DNA of 5,613 nucleotides from an uncultured Planctomycetaceae bacterium (GCA_937926325.1 CALAZQ010000163.1:1-5613), one strand, 5' to 3'; counted from the first letter of the stretch, positions 1 to 5,613 are shown. Numbers and translations are program-made. Notes: generated from the sequence alone by a model not told the origin.

Positions 1-513
1 CGTTGGCACCTCGGCCTCGCAGCGATCGAGCCAACTGGTGTCAAACATGGACTGGTCTATAAAGGTGTTGCGTTCGGACGGCTGAATGAATTTCTGCCTC
101 AGTGCAATCGAGTCAGGCATGTCGAGATCGAACCATTGGATCAGTCCGTTGTCCAGACGATCGAAACGAGCATCCAGACCGCACCCTAGATTGATGATCT
201 GGCCATTGGGGTAACGCTCGATGAATTGACGCACCAAATCGTCGAAGATGACGGTGCGGACCACAACATCAGCCTCCAACGCCCAGGCGCGGTCGTAACC
301 GAAAAAATCGCACTGAATCTTGGGAAGGATTTCAACGGCCCGTCGGTCCTCAAACAAGTGGTTCGGCCGCTTCGTCTCTTTTGCGCGAAAATAGAGCGGA
401 ATCAACAGCGTCTTCTGGACATCTCCCAGCGAATCGCGATCGCTGTCATTTTCCGGGGCAGCTGGATTCACCGTTTCGGCACAAATCTGCACTCGGGATT
501 CTCGTGTGATCAT
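1..513 (-). CDS. Ppm1/LCMT/TcmP-type SAM-dependent O-methyltransferase, N-terminal part (runs off left edge)
   Basis: The first 171 codons are open from an ATG at 513 to the window edge, so the C-terminus is missing. The protein resembles the leucine carboxyl methyltransferase/TcmP family (class I fold), whose members methylate carboxyl or hydroxyl groups, often on polyketides. What I see: the family's N-terminal element KTLLIPLYFRAKE (about residues 34-46), then LFEDRRAVEIL (53-63), the SAM-binding motif I NLGCGLDARF (108-117), and the acidic WFDLDMPDSIALR stretch (127-139) that follows motif I in this family. It starts 4 nt after the FkbM gene stop, without a convincing Shine-Dalgarno, which suggests translation coupled to that gene. 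The first 30 residues are poorly conserved in character, so a later start is possible, but no internal ATG precedes the conserved block. Substrate unknown; family assignment is firm, role is inferred. Confidence 0.85.
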   Translation of the reverse strand, partial: MITRESRVQICAETVNPAAPENDSDRDSLGDVQKTLLIPLYFRAKETKRPNHLFEDRRAVEILPKIQCDFFGYDRAWALEADVVVRTVIFDDLVRQFIERYPNGQIINLGCGLDARFDRLDNGLIQWFDLDMPDSIALRQKFIQPSERNTFIDQSMFDTSWLDRCEAEVPT

Positions 514-517
514 AAAA

Positions 518-1444
518 CTAGTATTCGATGCCGCCGGGATCGGTTTCCGGGACAGAGACGTCATCGCCAAGGTGTGACCGATCGTCCCGTATTTCATGTT
601 GGCCGCGACGCGTTCCATACACCATTTTATCCTCGGGCGAAGACTTACTAAAACTGACTTGGGTCGTGAACCCCGCGTCGCGAAGAATCCGTTCCACCCG
701 CTGCATCGTCTCGTCGCCGTGATGTGTCTCCACCGCGATCTGTTCGATCCTGGCCATTTGGTCTTCCGAGATCGATTCGAGGATATCAATTTCGGCACCT
801 TCGGCATCAAGCTTGAAATAGTCGACGCGTTCAATTTCGAATTGTTCGAACACATCGTTGGGCGACATTAGTCGGCAGGAAATGGATTGAGATTTTGCGT
901 GGTAACGCATGGAGGCTTTTGCGACAGCGATCCTGAGAAACCTAGGGAGCATCGTGAAGCTCCGTGTGAGCCAGCGATTGGGGTGTTGCAGGAATGCGTT
1001 CAAAGTGAAGTTGAGTGCACGTTCCTGTTGTTCGGGAGAATCGTCGGGGCACATGGTCGATGAGCAGCTGAATCGCGGCAGATGACGAAACGTTTTTTGG
1101 GTGCTGTCCCGCCAAATACCGGCATTGATCAGTTGGATTTCGTGATCGCCCTCGATCAGCTTGCGATTTTCGCTCAGCACACGGAACGTCTGCGGTATCG
1201 GTTCGAAACTGAGCACGCGCAGCTTCTTGTAACGGTCGGTGGCATAGAGCAGGAATAGCCCGATGTTGCCACCGACGTCGATGACCGTGGCTCCGTCATG
1301 CAATTTGACCCCGCCCCGGTCATAGATCTGCTCTTTGAAAATCTCGTCATAAATCAACCAGGTCTCCGAAGCGTTCATGTGCGCGATACAACGGCCGTCG
1401 GGCAGTTTCGTCTTGGTCAGTGTGGAAGAATTATCTTGCGTCAT
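518..1444 (-). CDS. FkbM-family SAM-dependent methyltransferase
   Basis: A 308-residue class I methyltransferase of the FkbM family, whose founder O-methylates the macrolide FK506; relatives modify sugars, polyketides and peptides. What I see: motif I VIDVGGNIG (54-62), the acidic SFEPIP (79-84) that contacts the SAM ribose, and the family signature YFKLDAEGAEIDIL (209-222). Between about 133 and 183 lies an extra basic and aromatic segment that shorter FkbM proteins lack; it may cover the active site. The start is the ATG at 1444, which overlaps the stop of the upstream oxygenase as ATGA; the frame is open upstream to 1660, but that stretch is antisense-frame noise inside the oxygenase gene. 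No good Shine-Dalgarno is visible, so translational coupling is likely. The last 30 residues are acidic and look non-catalytic. Probably cytoplasmic; no signal peptide. Substrate not predictable; a link to a hydroxyl made by the neighbouring oxygenases is inference. Confidence 0.88.
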   Translation of the reverse strand: MTQDNSSTLTKTKLPDGRCIAHMNASETWLIYDEIFKEQIYDRGGVKLHDGATVIDVGGNIGLFLLYATDRYKKLRVLSFEPIPQTFRVLSENRKLIEGDHEIQLINAGIWRDSTQKTFRHLPRFSCSSTMCPDDSPEQQERALNFTLNAFLQHPNRWLTRSFTMLPRFLRIAVAKASMRYHAKSQSISCRLMSPNDVFEQFEIERVDYFKLDAEGAEIDILESISEDQMARIEQIAVETHHGDETMQRVERILRDAGFTTQVSFSKSSPEDKMVYGTRRGQHEIRDDRSHLGDDVSVPETDPGGIEY

Positions 1445-2589
1445 GATGCGGGCGAATCTGGGGGAAGTGAAGGTTGCGAATCGGGTGATGATGATTCGCA
1501 CTGCTGGTTGATATAGTTTTGGAAATGAAAAATGCGTTCTTCTCGAGCCGAGATCAGCCCACCCCGGGGTCGTCTCGGTGCCGCGATGCCGGCTTGATTG
1601 AGTCGCAGGATTTCGAAATCTTCGTCTTGAATTTTTTTGAGTAATCGATTGCCGAAGCATCCAGCGAGTTTCGACAGAGGATAGCTTAACGGCCTGTCTT
1701 GATCACGATAGACAAAACCGCGGGTCACGACCTGGGTTTTCGTAGCTGAAATCGGCAGTAACGACTCGAGATAACTGAACATTGCCAGACGAATGAACGT
1801 CAGTGTCGGATAGACGTGGATGTGCTGGTAAGGCTGGCGGGGTAGTCCCAGCAGTCGGTGAAAACGATGATCAAGCCACCTGGCGACCGGGCTGGCCGCC
1901 TCTTCGGTCGCGCAAAAGTGGGTCGACCGCTTCCCAAACTCGTGATGACAAGCCGTCTCGTCGGGAATCCGGACCAACGTTCTGGCGTGCACCTCCTCGA
2001 TGTGATAACTCTCGAGCCCGTTCTCAAGGTAAGTTTTCCAATTGCAGTCGAGTTCATCATCGTAACGCATCATCGGTTGCCACGCATCGGAAAACCACGC
2101 TCCGAGCCTTTCGTGATGGCCGTCAAGTTGCTGTTCGATCGACGCCGGCGTGTCACGGAGCGATACAAAAATCAGCGATCCTCGCACCTCGACAGGGAAG
2201 GATTTGAGCCCAAGTTGACCTTTCTTCAAAGGCCGGAAACTGGCGGAATCCGGAATCCGCCGGGTCTGTCCGTCGTCGTCGTACTCCCAGCCGTGATAGG
2301 GACATTTCAGTTTCTCCACTTTTCCGCGTCGCGCGTTGGATAGGGTGCAGAACCGATGTGCGCAGACGTTTAGATGAGCGCGAATCACACCTCCACTGCG
2401 GCGAATGATCAGAGGTCGGTCAAGCAGCGAGATCGTGATGAAATCGCCCTCGCCTGGAATATCCGTGGTCACGCCCACGCAGTGCCAGGCTGGCTCCAGA
2501 ATTAGTCGGCGTTCTAATTCGAAGCAGTCCGCTTCGTGATACTGAGCCGCAGAGAGACATTGCGGGCGATGGGTGTCGTTGAGAAACAT
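1441..2589 (-). CDS. Rieske non-haem iron oxygenase, alpha-type (second paralog in operon)
   Basis: A 382-residue oxygenase with an N-terminal Rieske [2Fe-2S] domain and a C-terminal catalytic domain. Rieske ligands: C76 and H78 (NVCAHR), C96 and H99 (CPYHGWEY). Catalytic domain: DCNWKTYLENGLESYH with N183, H196 and, in EEVH, H201; the third iron ligand is probably D324 in QDEDFEIL. E193 takes the place of the Asp that bridges the two metal centres in naphthalene dioxygenase; Glu there is known from carnitine monooxygenase CntA. I chose the ATG at 2589 because it forms TAATG with the stop of the preceding gene and gives an N-terminus (MFLNDTHRPQ) matching its paralog; a TTG eight codons earlier is less likely. 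The two paralogs align without gaps through residue 201. Such enzymes need an external reductase, which is not encoded here. The Ser/Pro-rich last 18 residues overlap the next gene by 4 nt. Exact substrate unknown. Confidence 0.92.
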   Translation of the reverse strand: MFLNDTHRPQCLSAAQYHEADCFELERRLILEPAWHCVGVTTDIPGEGDFITISLLDRPLIIRRSGGVIRAHLNVCAHRFCTLSNARRGKVEKLKCPYHGWEYDDDGQTRRIPDSASFRPLKKGQLGLKSFPVEVRGSLIFVSLRDTPASIEQQLDGHHERLGAWFSDAWQPMMRYDDELDCNWKTYLENGLESYHIEEVHARTLVRIPDETACHHEFGKRSTHFCATEEAASPVARWLDHRFHRLLGLPRQPYQHIHVYPTLTFIRLAMFSYLESLLPISATKTQVVTRGFVYRDQDRPLSYPLSKLAGCFGNRLLKKIQDEDFEILRLNQAGIAAPRRPRGGLISAREERIFHFQNYINQQCESSSPDSQPSLPPDSPAS

Positions 2590-3755
2590 TAGCTGCAACT
2601 CGGATCGTGACAAGTTCTGGCGGTAGGCGAGGCAACCAGACGGGGCGGCTCATTATTCTGGTTTTGATGCACGTACCGCTGAAAGTGATGCACCCTCTCT
2701 TCGCGCATCGAGATCAGTCCAGTCCCCGGAAGCGTTGGCGATTCTAAGCCGTGTTGAATGCTTGGAAAGATCGCTTCATCTTCATCGATGACCCGCTGGA
2801 ACCATCGCCGTCCCCACAGTCTGAGAATGCGGTGGATCAAACGCCCCCGCAGTGTTTGCCTGGAAACACCGCCGCTGAAGAACCGCCAAGTGTCGTAAGA
2901 GTCCGAAGCCGAAAGCGGATAGACCGCCTCCATCCATCGAAAAGGCCCAAACTTGGCAAATACCAAATTGGGATAACGGTGAACCTGGTGATAGTCCGTC
3001 TCAACTAGCATGCCCGTGAAGCGTTCCAGACGCCGAGCCAACCGGACCAACCAGAAATCGCTTGAACGGTCGACCCGCAATTCACTGTGGCTGTCATCGT
3101 ACAAGCGGTGGCGGCAGAAGTCCGCGTCAGGATGTCCTCCAAAGGTTGCCGAGTGAACTTCCGTCAAGTGATAACTCTCGAGCGAATTTTCAACGCTGAC
3201 CTTCCAGTTGCAATGATTGCTTCGTCTCGCCGCGAGCACCAGTTTTGTGTCTTCGCCAAACCACTTCCTGCATAAATCGAAGGCCGGGCCAAGATATTCT
3301 TGCAGGGGAAGCGGTGAGTCGGACAGCGATACAAAGATCAATTGTCCAACCCGTTGACACGGCAGTCTGGTTAGTCCCAGCTGGCCCCGCTGCAGTGGTT
3401 TGAAACTCTTAGCATCCGGGATTTTCTTCGTGTCTCCATTGGCATCGTACTCCCAGCCATGGTAACGGCACTTCAGACTCGGCATCACACCGCTGGGTTG
3501 ATCGGTTAGCAGACTGAAGCGGTGAGCGCAGACATTCAAGAATGCATGAACCGATTCGCCATCTCGCCAGACGATAATCGGGTGCCCCAGCAACTCGCGA
3601 CTGAGAAACGCGCCTGGTTCGCTGAGGTCGTCCACACAGGCTACACAGTGCCAGCCGGGAAGAAACAACGAAGCGGCTTCCCGTTGAGCGATTTCCGGAT
3701 TGCGATAGGCGTCGGCCGACAACAGTTGTGGAAGATGGGTTTCGCTGAGGAACAC
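2589..3755 (-). CDS. Rieske non-haem iron oxygenase, alpha-type (first paralog in operon)
   Basis: A 388-residue alpha-type Rieske oxygenase, first gene of the operon. Rieske cluster ligands: C76/H78 (NVCAHR) and C96/H99 (CRYHGWEY). Catalytic iron: H196 in ENSLESYH, H201 in TEVH, and probably D326 in IDEDEAIF, with N183 (CNWK) conserved. E193 replaces the usual bridging Asp, as in the second paralog. No membrane segment or signal peptide is evident; the length fits the single-subunit-type (alpha3) enzymes rather than alpha-beta dioxygenases, and no beta subunit follows. The start is a GTG at 3755, chosen because it gives MFLSETHLPQ, matching the paralog's N-terminus; the frame is open up to a stop at 3840-3842 but holds no ATG, and no clear Shine-Dalgarno precedes the GTG. 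The stop overlaps the next ATG (TAATG). Likely reaction: NADH-driven hydroxylation or oxidative demethylation; substrate unknown. Confidence 0.92.
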   Translation of the reverse strand: MFLSETHLPQLLSADAYRNPEIAQREAASLFLPGWHCVACVDDLSEPGAFLSRELLGHPIIVWRDGESVHAFLNVCAHRFSLLTDQPSGVMPSLKCRYHGWEYDANGDTKKIPDAKSFKPLQRGQLGLTRLPCQRVGQLIFVSLSDSPLPLQEYLGPAFDLCRKWFGEDTKLVLAARRSNHCNWKVSVENSLESYHLTEVHSATFGGHPDADFCRHRLYDDSHSELRVDRSSDFWLVRLARRLERFTGMLVETDYHQVHRYPNLVFAKFGPFRWMEAVYPLSASDSYDTWRFFSGGVSRQTLRGRLIHRILRLWGRRWFQRVIDEDEAIFPSIQHGLESPTLPGTGLISMREERVHHFQRYVHQNQNNEPPRLVASPTARTCHDPSCS

Positions 3756-3813
3756 AACGAGTCGCCAGAATGGAGGATATGAAGAAGGAAAGGGGGCGAG
3801 GCAATAGATCCCT

Positions 3814-3843
3814 ATTTTACCCAGACGCTCGAGGCTTCTTCAA
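3814..3843 (-). promoter_or_regulatory. Candidate sigma70-type promoter of the oxygenase-methyltransferase operon
   Basis: On the minus strand TTGAAG (3838-3843) and TAAAAT (3814-3819) are separated by 18 nt, close to the -35/-10 consensus. A start near 3807 would leave about 50 nt of leader before the GTG at 3755. This is the best match in the 151-bp gap between the IS and the first oxygenase. Call is by eye; no experimental support. Confidence 0.4.
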
Positions 3844-3859
3844 TCGGGCGATTGTCGCC
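3841..3859. promoter_or_regulatory. Overlapping palindromes next to the -35 box: possible operator
   Basis: Two inverted repeats overlap here: CAATCG-GG-CGATTG (3841-3854) and GGCGA-TTG-TCGCC (3847-3859). They abut and slightly overlap the candidate -35 box, where a repressor or activator could act. They are not followed by a T-run in the direction of transcription, so a terminator is unlikely. No regulator gene is present to pair with them, and short palindromes arise by chance. Confidence 0.25.
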
Positions 3860-3908
3860 ATCCCGAAATGTCTTCGAGAGTGCTCATTTTGAGACGAGAC
3901 GGAACGTG

Positions 3909-4112
3909 TCAATGACTTTGAGACACCTGCGGCACAAAATTACTGTCGTGTGGTAGCTGAAGTGTTCGGATTTGGGGGCTGTTCTCAGGCGGGTTGATCC
4001 AGACCTCGGCGGGTGGTGTGAAGGGCCTTGGGAGGCCCTGGACGAACCGCTCTGGGTGCTGGGCGTGGGCGTGGGTCAGCACGGCGGCACGGGCCTCGAT
4101 GGCTGCCGTTCT
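3909..4112 (-). pseudogene. Displaced C-terminal end of the IS3 transposase OrfB (out of frame)
   Basis: In the frame one base off from orfB, 67 residues follow directly where orfB loses its sense. They include RTAAIEARAAVL and HPERFVQGLPRP, and then EVWINPP, which are typical of the C-terminus of this transposase group, and end at a TGA at 3909-3911. In orfB's own frame the family-like sequence stops at PPAIVHSGQ and then gives 11 unrelated residues. Restoring one base near 4112 would rejoin the two parts. This is a fragment rather than a separate gene; I see no start of its own that makes sense. Confidence 0.75.
3919..3930 (+). repeat. IS inverted repeat, left core
   Basis: TGAGACACCTGC on the plus strand is the exact reverse complement of 5528-5539. 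The displaced orfB reading frame ends with a TGA at 3909-3911, just outside this core, as in compact IS3 elements where the gene runs into the terminal repeat. Confidence 0.75.
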
Positions 4113-4960
4113 TGGCCTGAGTGGACGATAGCTGGCGGCAGCAGTCCGATCCCCCAATGGCAGTGCTCTTCGTTGTACCAGCGAAAGAAGCTTCGGCAGA
4201 AGTCGAGGCCGTGATCGTGGCTGACGAATCGATCGGGGAAGTCAGGCCGGTATTTGAGGGTTTTGAACTGGCTTTCTGAGTAGGGGTTGTCGTTGCTGAC
4301 GTGCGGTCTGCTGTGCGACTTGGTGACGCCGAGGTTTGCCAACAACTGAGCGACGGCTTGGGATCGCATGGCTGGTCCGCGGTCGCTGTGGATCATGAGT
4401 TGGTTCCGGTTGATGCCTTCTTTGACGAGCGTCTCCCGGATCAATCGCTCCGCGAGGTGCTGAGATTCCCGGTGGGCGAGCATCCAGCCGACGACATACC
4501 GGCTGTAGATGTCGAGGATCACGTAGAGGTAGTAATAGGTCCACTTGGCGGGGCCTAACAGCTTCGTGATGTCCCATGTCCAGACCTGGTTCGGGGCCGT
4601 CGCCACTAGTCGGGGCGTGGCGTAGGCAGGATGCCGGAGCTGGTTGCGGCGTTCACGAACCTCGTGATTGTCCTCGAGGATGCGGTACATCGTGCGGATG
4701 GAGCAGAGGTAGGTGCCCTGATCGAGGAGTTTCGCGTAGGTTTCGGCCGGGGTCTGGTCGGCGAATGGCTCACTGTGGAGAACATCGAGAACCTGCTGGC
4801 GTTCGTCTGCGGTCAAGGCCCGCGGCGGTGCCGGTCGCGACTTGGGGGGTTGGGCCGCCTTGGGCGAGCGGTGACGATAGACCGTTGCTCTGGGCACACC
4901 GATGGCAGCACATGCGACGGCCGTGCCGACGGTTGGCGAGAGTTCCTCGACCGCTTTCAT
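4076..4960 (-). CDS. IS3-family transposase OrfB (DDE integrase), C-terminally frameshifted
   Basis: The catalytic subunit of the transposase, which cuts and joins the element's ends. The first 30 residues form a helix-turn-helix-like region (AACAAIGVPRATVYRHR type), residues 50-115 match the HTH_21-like region common in OrfB proteins, and the integrase core follows. The catalytic triad is visible: D130 (VWTWDIT), D193 (IHSDRG) and E229 (NPYSESQFK), with 35 residues between D193 and E229, the DD(35)E pattern. The ATG at 4960 overlaps the orfA stop as ATGA. The frame stays open upstream to 5026, across an A8 run, so an OrfAB fusion by -1 frameshifting is also likely. From about residue 284 the sequence departs from the family: a missing base near 4112 gives an early stop at 4076-4078, while the expected C-terminus is in another frame. 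The triad is intact but the protein is probably impaired. Confidence 0.88.
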   Translation of the reverse strand: MKAVEELSPTVGTAVACAAIGVPRATVYRHRSPKAAQPPKSRPAPPRALTADERQQVLDVLHSEPFADQTPAETYAKLLDQGTYLCSIRTMYRILEDNHEVRERRNQLRHPAYATPRLVATAPNQVWTWDITKLLGPAKWTYYYLYVILDIYSRYVVGWMLAHRESQHLAERLIRETLVKEGINRNQLMIHSDRGPAMRSQAVAQLLANLGVTKSHSRPHVSNDNPYSESQFKTLKYRPDFPDRFVSHDHGLDFCRSFFRWYNEEHCHWGIGLLPPAIVHSGQERQPSRPVPPC

Positions 4961-5490
4961 GGCTCTTTCACGTAGTCGTTTGGCGGCAGCTCGATCCCCA
5001 GGATCTCGGAGAGTTTTTTTTGGACGTCAAGAATGGCCTCTGTCCGGCGCAGCTTTCTGATGAGCCGTGCGTTCTCACGATTGAGCCGCTGATTCTCAGC
5101 CATGAGTTCCGCATTGGGGTCAGGCTTCCGTCCACGACGCTTGGGGCCAAGACCTGCCAATGCCGCTTCGTCTCGCTGCCTTCGCCACAAGGACAGGTGC
5201 GAGGAGTAGAGGCCCTCTCGCCGGAGCAAGGCACCAACCTGACCAGGCTCGGTGAGCTGATCTGCTTCCCGTAGGATTCTGGCCTTGTATTCGGCATCGA
5301 ACCGTCGCCGTACCGGCTTCTCCGACACCGCAGGATCGGGCCGCGGCTGGGCATTACTGGCTGATCGTGGCTTGGTCCCTCCCACTCCTTCGGCGGCCGC
5401 GGTGGTGGTCGGAACTCCAGTCGGGCCAGGCCCTCCTTCCGTTCCTCCCACCACCGCTTCTTTGGTCCCCAACATTCTGTTGATCTCCAT
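4957..5490 (-). CDS. IS3-family transposase OrfA (HTH and coiled-coil DNA-binding protein)
   Basis: A 177-residue DNA-binding partner of the transposase, expected to recognise the terminal repeats. After a low-complexity Gly/Thr/Pro/Ala-rich N-terminus (about 1-58), residues 60-105 form the helix-turn-helix domain (RRRFDAEYKARILREAD, then GALLRREGLYSSHLSLWRRQRD). A basic patch (KRRGRKPDP) links to a coiled coil at about 126-163 with leucines at 129, 136, 143, 147 and 154, used for OrfA/OrfAB pairing. The N-terminal extension is longer than in many OrfA proteins. The ATG at 5490 is supported by a clear AGGAGG 6 nt upstream; a later ATG at 5475 is possible but less well placed. It ends in an ATGA overlap with orfB and contains the probable frameshift site near its 3' end. 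Confidence 0.88.
   Translation of the reverse strand: MEINRMLGTKEAVVGGTEGGPGPTGVPTTTAAAEGVGGTKPRSASNAQPRPDPAVSEKPVRRRFDAEYKARILREADQLTEPGQVGALLRREGLYSSHLSLWRRQRDEAALAGLGPKRRGRKPDPNAELMAENQRLNRENARLIRKLRRTEAILDVQKKLSEILGIELPPNDYVKEP
4993..5021 (-). promoter_or_regulatory. Probable programmed -1 ribosomal frameshift site (orfA to orfB)
   Basis: Within orfA, eight A residues (minus strand, 5014-5021) are read as CAA AAA AAA. Eight nt downstream is a hairpin GATCC-TGG-GGATC (4993-5005), a spacing usual for a stimulatory structure. The -1 frame has a TGA at 5027-5029, just before the A-run, and is then open through 23 codons into the orfB ATG and on through the integrase domain. This is the layout by which IS3-family elements make their OrfAB transposase. 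The fusion would join OrfA residues 1-159 to the integrase. Confidence 0.75.
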
Positions 5491-5496
5491 CGGTAT

Positions 5497-5502
5497 CCTC
5501 CT
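5497..5502 (-). promoter_or_regulatory. Shine-Dalgarno of orfA
   Basis: AGGAGG on the minus strand lies 6 nt before the ATG at 5490. It is the only strong ribosome binding site in the window and settles the orfA start; the operon genes to the left lack one. Confidence 0.8.
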
Positions 5503-5527
5503 GGCCCTCTACTCTAATAGCGGAAGG

Positions 5528-5539
5528 GCAGGTGTCTCA
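5528..5539 (-). repeat. IS inverted repeat, right core
   Basis: GCAGGTGTCTCA on the plus strand pairs with 3919-3930 over 12 of 12 bases. Outward on the right come CCTATCATTGG and then a G-rich run ending in CA at 5562-5563, which fits an IS3-type end read from the other strand. It lies about 40 bp upstream of the orfA start, so any promoter of the element must be in or near it. Confidence 0.75.
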
Positions 5540-5613
5540 CCTATCATTGGCACAGAGGGGGCAGTGAACGGCGGCCTGGACGGCCGACGTGAACGTCAAG
5601 CGAGTGGGCAAGG

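Larger units (their letters stand above)
3907..5563 (-). mobile_element. IS3-family insertion sequence, probably with a defective orfB
   Basis: The element holds orfA and orfB in the typical IS3 order, flanked by inverted repeats whose perfect 12-bp core TGAGACACCTGC faces inward at 3919-3930 and 5528-5539. Similarity continues outward imperfectly (CAATGA on both sides, with a 1-nt offset). On the right, TGCCCCCTC at 5555-5563 looks like a normal IS3 tip (TG followed by a C-rich run), so that is my outer limit; the left tip is less clear, and 3907 is an estimate. I find no convincing 3-4 bp target duplication at any pair of limits tried. It is transcribed in the same direction as the oxygenase operon that begins 150 bp downstream. 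The orfB frameshift suggests the copy cannot transpose by itself unless complemented. Confidence 0.8.

Noticed and set aside
226..651. Plus-strand 141-codon frame over the LCMT-type gene
   Set aside because: The opposite strand encodes a clear methyltransferase with its SAM motif; this frame has no domain-like sequence.
1445..1660. N-terminal extension of the FkbM gene by 72 codons
   Set aside because: The stretch lies entirely within the oxygenase coding sequence, encodes Arg/Thr/Ser-rich noise, and the ATGA overlap start at 1444 fits the family's length and the operon style.
3860..3890. Tiny minus-strand ORFs (13-15 codons) starting at ATGs upstream of the operon
   Set aside because: They lack ribosome binding sites and lie mostly upstream of the candidate transcription start, so a leader peptide is not supported.
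3841..3898. Possible rho-independent terminator between the IS and the operon
   Set aside because: Short hairpins exist (GGCGACAATCGCC; CTCAAAATGAG) but none is followed by a T-run on the transcribed strand.
4576..5274. Long plus-strand reading frame (232 codons) opposite the transposase genes
   Set aside because: It is antisense to orfA/orfB, which have clear domains and a good ribosome site. The translation is Arg/Gly/Pro-rich without a recognisable domain, typical of a shadow frame in GC-rich DNA.
5537..5613. Minus-strand open stretch at the right edge ending AVHCPLCANDR
   Set aside because: Only 25 codons are visible and the stop falls inside the IS repeat. The Cys pair is suggestive, but there is too little to call a gene; the neighbouring frame is equally open for most of the stretch.
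1..5613. CRISPR array, tRNA or rRNA genes
   Set aside because: No regularly spaced repeats, cloverleaf-like sequence or rRNA signature was seen on either strand.

Overview
The window is bacterial and gene-dense. Every supportable gene is on the minus strand, so it reads from high to low coordinates. The source is probably an environmental Gram-negative. A planctomycete-like origin is my guess, from the mid-to-high GC, the weak Shine-Dalgarno sites in front of the metabolic genes, and the accessory metabolic gene mix. Nothing in the window proves the taxon.

Right part (about 3907-5563): an IS3-family insertion sequence. It has orfA (helix-turn-helix plus coiled coil, 4957-5490) and orfB (DD(35)E integrase domain, 4076-4960). 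The two are joined by an ATGA overlap and also by a probable programmed -1 frameshift site: an A8 run followed 8 nt later by a small hairpin. The 3' end of orfB carries a one-base frameshift at about 4112. The normal C-terminus is therefore found in another frame (3909-4112), and the copy is probably decaying or recently inactivated. Inverted repeats with a perfect 12-bp core lie at 3919-3930 and 5528-5539.

Middle (3756-3906): a 151-bp intergenic stretch with a plausible sigma70-type promoter firing leftward. Overlapping palindromes at its -35 side look like an operator.

Left part (1-3755): a tight four-gene operon. In order of transcription it holds a Rieske non-haem iron oxygenase (2589-3755), a second paralogous Rieske oxygenase (1441-2589), an FkbM-family SAM methyltransferase (518-1444), and a Ppm1/LCMT/TcmP-type SAM methyltransferase that runs off the left edge (1-513). 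Junctions are TAATG, ATGA and a 4-nt gap, so the genes are very probably co-translated. Two oxygenases plus two different methyltransferases look like a tailoring cassette: hydroxylation or oxidative demethylation together with O- or carboxyl-methylation of a small molecule or lipid-like substrate. Both oxygenases have Glu where many ring-hydroxylating dioxygenases have the bridging Asp, as in carnitine monooxygenase CntA. No ferredoxin, reductase or beta subunit is encoded here. The substrate cannot be read from the sequence. The operon continues beyond the left edge, and the IS sits directly upstream in the same orientation.
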